DNA of 64,000 nt, from the NCBI GenBank assembly GCA_037577475.1, contig CM075184.1, forward strand, positions 33,684,094-33,748,093, written 5' to 3'. Below are positions 60,701 through 64,000 of the stretch, piece by piece. Numbering within the stretch: the stretch's first letter is position 1; the number at the start of each line of letters is the position of its first letter. Below the pieces are notes generated by a model. That model saw only the letters and a list, made by a program, of their open reading frames with translations, made no database searches and had not been told where the DNA came from. Origin of the DNA: Chaunax sp. Z400 (lineage: Eukaryota; Chordata; Actinopteri; Lophiiformes; Chaunacidae). A program made the translations under genes and the position numbers.

Positions 60701-63700
60701 AATGATGGCCTACCTTTGTAGCAGAAGGCGTCATAGAGGGACTCAGGATGCGGGTATCCCGTCTGGTTTGCATGGACATAAACCGTTTGCACTCCCAGAC
60801 GACCACCTCCACACTGTGACCGCGGAGTGATGATGGGGTAGCGGACGCTCCTGTCCATCAACCAGCCGGCATTACAGACATCCATCCCATCTTGCCAGGC
60901 CAGGTAGAGCTGACCAGTAGTGGCCAACACAGCTGCCTGATTATAGCATGCCTTTATCGCATCACCATAGGAGTACTTTTCATCAGAGGCGGTGTAGAAT
61001 ACTCTGCCTGTATCAGAGAAGGGAAGTTTATTTAATTAAGAGTGTAAAAAAATGAAAGAACGCAAGGAAAATCCCAAATGGAGACATGGCCGTGTTCAGT
61101 GTACCTATCATCTTCTCAGCGAAGCAGTAGACATCGTAGGTTTCCTTCAGGTCTCTCACTCCATACGTCCTGATTCCAGGTAATTCACTGCCACCAGCAC
61201 AATTTGCATGAAGATCGTGGATTGGGTACCTTTGGTTTAATGGAAACATCTTCAGTATGAAATACTGTATGTCTTCAATATCAAAATCAGAATGCAGAAT
61301 TGCAAAAAGGATTGAAGATACTGCCTTTAAACATAATTTGAGAAACACCCAAATCGTCCTCCATTTCATCACATTCCTGTTTGTTTCTTTGTTTGTCGTC
61401 TGGCTTTGAACAATGAGATACTTCTGACTATAACATTGTGTTGCCTGGAGACAAAACCACCAGAGGAGGAGAAATACTTCAACTTTTACCAATGGAGACA
61501 GCCTCCAGCCTCCTTGTTGCTCACAAGTAAGGAGCCACACACCGGGCCCTATCGGTTTATTTAAAAAAACAAAACAATGACACTTTCCCAGTTGTGTCAA
61601 CCCACACCACCGCACAACTCCGATTTGGTCTGAAAGCAGCGTTAAACGAATGAACTAGCCTGTCTGAGGGTCGATTTACAACCCTGAATGTGTTTGTGTC
61701 ATGCTGCTCAACCCTGTGTTAAACAGGGATAGCAGAAAGTTGTTGTGCATCATGTGACAAACAGACCTGACAGTATGGTCAGAGAGCCAGCCAGCATCAC
61801 ACTGATGGAGTCCATCATCGAAAGCTGCTTGAAGCTGTTCAAGTGAAGCCACGACAGCACTGCTATGGCTGCATGCTACCTCCGCCTTCTCAAACGTCAA
61901 AGAGTAGCGGCCCATGATGGCCCGGTAGTGGAACACAATACCTATAGAGACACACAAGTCATTTATTTGAGAATGAATTCAGTCTTTTCTTAATGATCAA
62001 TGCTAAAAAAACTAAACAGCCTCCAGACAGCATCAAGGTTGAGGTTTTGTTGCTTGTGTTTGTTTCCATTTCCAATCCATAAGATTTTGTTGGCGATCCA
62101 AATTGATTCTTTACCATTGTTGGATAGGAGCAGTTACAAGATTTTTGCTTCCAACTTCATGGTTAAGGCCTACAATGCTTCAACAAATGTGACACCATGA
62201 CGTCCCCATAAGATCTAACACACATCAGAGTCTGATCTGGATCCAAATGATATTCCAGATCTGGTGATGCAGAATGTTTACATTTATACGCCTCATTGAA
62301 AGTGAGATAACAAATAATAATGATACAGACTTGAAATAAGATTAAATTATAGCTGAAACTGTTCTGATTCAGTTTGCTGTCAAATTTGATGTATCTTCAA
62401 AAGTTACTGATCTAGATCCTGAAGAAAACCACCATAAGGGAAATATATTTATTGAATAACTATCAAACTAATAATCATACCAATGTGGTTCCAAATTCTA
62501 GGAGAAGGTTTTCCTGGTCAGTGAGTCATATTATGAGGGTCAAACTATCATGGGACTATTGCTTTTAGGTTCAATGATATAATGGAGAAACTTAAAAGTA
62601 TACTCCCACTCAGTGTTTTCATGAGACAGACTCTTACCTTGAACGTCCACATAGACAAAGTCGTGGCTGTCCTCCATTTCATGCTGAACCTCACAGCGGT
62701 AGAACCCTGAGTCACTGGACCGGAGCCCTGATATCCTGATGCTAGCATCAGTTGGGGTCATAGGGTAGCCCACCAGATGAACTCTGCCCAGGTAGTTGTT
62801 GCTGATTCGCATCTTTCCTTCCATGACCACTAGGATAGTTGTGGATTTCTCTTTGGTGATGATGCTCCATTTGATGCGATGAGAAAGGGGAGCTCCTGGG
62901 TCTTGGGCAGAGTGGTCCTACATGTAGAACAACATCAGTCAGTAATGATTTCTTCACCCGAGTTTATAAAATACAAACTCAACCATCTGAAGCTAAAGGT
63001 CGTTCTTACAACTTATGATACAGGTGCTCAGCACACGATTAAAACCACTTTAACTTTAACACAACACTAATCTGAATGTGTTAGCAAACACTTGCCTAAG
63101 TACACATCTAGCAGACACAGACAACGTTTTGTCCATTTGGATGAAGTCAAATGTTCCTCTCCTCTCAGCTCTGCCTTGGTCTCCACCAACTCCTGAGTAA
63201 ATATGTGCTCTTTAGCTGCTGGATGATTGACTTTCGTCACCAGCTAGTCGTTAACTGTCTACCATTTGGGCAGGTAGTGGTTTTGTCAGAACTTATTTGC
63301 TGCCTGCCTGCCTTAACAAACTTCCTGGATCTGCACCAACATTTAAGGGGGTCTCTCTTGGCCTATGCAACCTCCTTCCACCAAGTTTCATGGAAATCTG
63401 TCCTGTAGTTTTTTACATAATCCGGCTGGCAAACCAACCAACAAGCAAATAAACAGGAGCGACAACATAATGAGAACAGATTTGTCAATGTTCTGAGTTT
63501 ATGACAAATACAACTCCTCAGAATATTGTATATTGTATATTGAGTCCAGTGGAAAATATTCTAGTATTCAAAGCAAACTCATAATCACTCACCTCAAAAA
63601 AACATGGTAGAGTCAACGATCCTCCCAGTGGAGGCCGCTGTGCCTCCTTCAGAGGAATGGTCACGTTCAACAGATTCTCCGAGTCTGTGTGAGATCAACA

Positions 63701-63925
63701 AGAGTGGACTGGTGAGTGAGATCAGGTGCTGGTTATGGCAGTGACATATATCCAAGAGAAGGTGACCACACAATGACTTTATTTCTGATGCTTCAGTCAC
63801 ACTTGGTCGGTTTATTTGTATGGAATAAATTCACATTATTAGATTCTCTTAAATATGTTCTTACCCGAAAGGGAGCCAGAGATGACATGGAGACAGAGAG
63901 ACAGCAACACAATACAAGTCAGCAT
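50178..63925 (-). CDS. Gene E: aggrecan-like proteoglycan with amplified Ser-Gly exons, complete
   Basis: Minus strand. Exons in coding order: 63865-63925, 63593-63684, 62638-62917, 61767-61941, 61105-61229, 60714-61007, 59763-59879, 59365-59539, 59160-59287, 58681-58974, Ser-Gly 58270-58437, 56736-56903, 55283-55450 and 53718-53885, (optional 53558-53620), 53389-53466, 53084-53197, 51575-51733, 51401-51483, 50920-51055, 50359-50541, 50178-50254. With one Ser-Gly exon it encodes about 912 aa; with all four about 1080 aa. It keeps the 9-nt FPD insertion in Link4 and has EGKM for EEQM in Ig, ATPQQL for ATLEQL in Link3, and a short tail ending FMNLV. No stops or frameshifts were seen in any exon. 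The promoter lies beyond the window end. Confidence 0.85.
53084..53466 (-). CDS. Gene E exons: half-EGF and EGF
   Basis: 53389-53466 (five-cysteine half module) and 53084-53197 (six-cysteine EGF), both phase 1-1 and with sequence as in B. Confidence 0.78.
53718..53885 (-). CDS. Gene E Ser-Gly exon 1 (original position)
   Basis: Same 56 residues as B, with one synonymous change (GAT for GAC near 53731). It is followed by the optional Ser-Gly stretch and EGF exons, as in all copies, so this is the ancestral site. Confidence 0.78.
54342..54370. repeat. Short palindrome in the amplified unit
   Basis: ggactctccaccac, 'ttct', gtggtggagagtcc: a 14-bp perfect inverted repeat. Also near 27152-27180 and 57358-57386, but absent from the unit at 55890, where a deletion spans it, and absent from the related C-lectin intron. 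Confidence 0.7.
55283..55450 (-). CDS. Gene E Ser-Gly exon 2
   Basis: Amplified 168-nt exon, phase 1-1, with acceptor (tttttctag) and donor (gtaatg) intact. Inclusion would add 56 aa and keep frame. Confidence 0.6.
56736..56903 (-). CDS. Gene E Ser-Gly exon 3
   Basis: Identical in translation to the other copies, with splice sites intact. It lies in a unit with the single-arm hairpin. Confidence 0.6.
58270..58437 (-). CDS. Gene E Ser-Gly exon 4 (nearest Link4)
   Basis: First Ser-Gly exon in transcript order, directly after the complete Link4 exon. Splice sites are intact. If only one Ser-Gly exon were used, this one would be met first by the spliceosome. Confidence 0.65.
58681..59879 (-). 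CDS. Gene E exons: acidic spacer and G2 (Link3, Link4)
   Basis: Spacer 59763-59879 (GDEDRFTIVD). Link3 59365-59539 and 59160-59287 (YPIIYPRAECAGN variant). Link4 58681-58974, 294 nt, with TAFPDSTARYD, which is 3 aa longer than in B and D and matches the loop of Link2. Confidence 0.82.
60714..63684 (-). CDS. Gene E exons: G1 (Ig V, Link1, Link2)
   Basis: Ig 63593-63684 and 62638-62917; Link1 61767-61941 and 61105-61229; Link2 60714-61007. All fold cysteines are present. The intron inside Link1 contains a stretch (about 61478-61660) unlike the matching intron of B and D. Confidence 0.82.
63865..63925 (-). CDS. Gene E exon: start codon and signal peptide
   Basis: ATG at 63923-63925 (minus) with MLTCIVLLSLCLHVISGSLS, same as D. 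The upstream acceptor (ttttttcag, reverse of ctgaaaaaag near 63933) is visible; the 5'UTR exon would lie past the window end. Confidence 0.78.
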
Positions 63926-64000
63926 GTTTTACCTGAAAAAAGGGAAAATTATCAAAATTCAAGTATGATTATGAGTTAAACGCTATCTTAAAATTTGCTC

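Overview
The window looks like teleost fish DNA, probably percomorph: introns with GT/AG borders, tRNA-headed SINEs, LINE 3' ends, a decayed transposase and other fish-type interspersed repeats, with no prokaryotic genes. The only real host gene family present is a lectican (large hyaluronan-binding proteoglycan). Its domain order is signal peptide, Ig V-set, Link-Link, a short acidic spacer, Link-Link, Ser-Gly-rich segment, EGF, C-type lectin, CCP/sushi and a basic tail. Two Link pairs (G1 and G2) are the hallmark of aggrecan, so I call the genes aggrecan-like. They are miniature: about 912 aa, with a 39-aa interglobular domain and a single 56-aa glycosaminoglycan-attachment exon in place of the huge keratan/chondroitin sulfate region.

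There are five copies. A (minus, 289-1512, cut by the window start and 5'-truncated), B (plus, 4024-13244, complete), C (minus, 22986-28680, 5'-truncated), D (plus, 31192-40435, complete) and E (minus, 50178-63925, complete). B and C converge tail-to-tail around a 4.4 kb spacer full of retroelements (about 15372-19798), as do D and E (spacer about 42565-46990). The block from about 1513 to 28520 recurs at about 28681-55710, offset 27.17-27.19 kb. The region is therefore a tandem array of large palindromes. Upstream of B and D lies 1.5 kb of intergenic DNA that holds a decayed transposon and then the promoter and 5'UTR exon; on its other side it joins the broken Link exon of A or C.

The most unusual structure is in E. 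A ~1.45-1.57 kb segment carrying the Ser-Gly exon is tandemly amplified, giving four such exons (two in C, one each in A, B and D). The exon is symmetric (phase 1-1, 168 nt), so each copy could add 56 aa and ten Ser-Gly sites without breaking frame. The amplified unit also contains a 63-nt Link-exon stub, a piece matching the gene's 3' flank (SINE tail plus repeat head), and pieces matching the C-lectin intron, so it appears to have been stitched together from parts of its own locus.

Copies differ by coding substitutions, a 9-bp in-frame indel in Link4, three types of C-terminus, and repeat content downstream of the stop. This supports real paralogues with sequence exchange, although assembly error in such a palindromic array cannot be excluded from sequence alone. 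Exon borders were read by eye from splice sites and phase; the summed exons of B keep one open frame (2739 nt including the stop).
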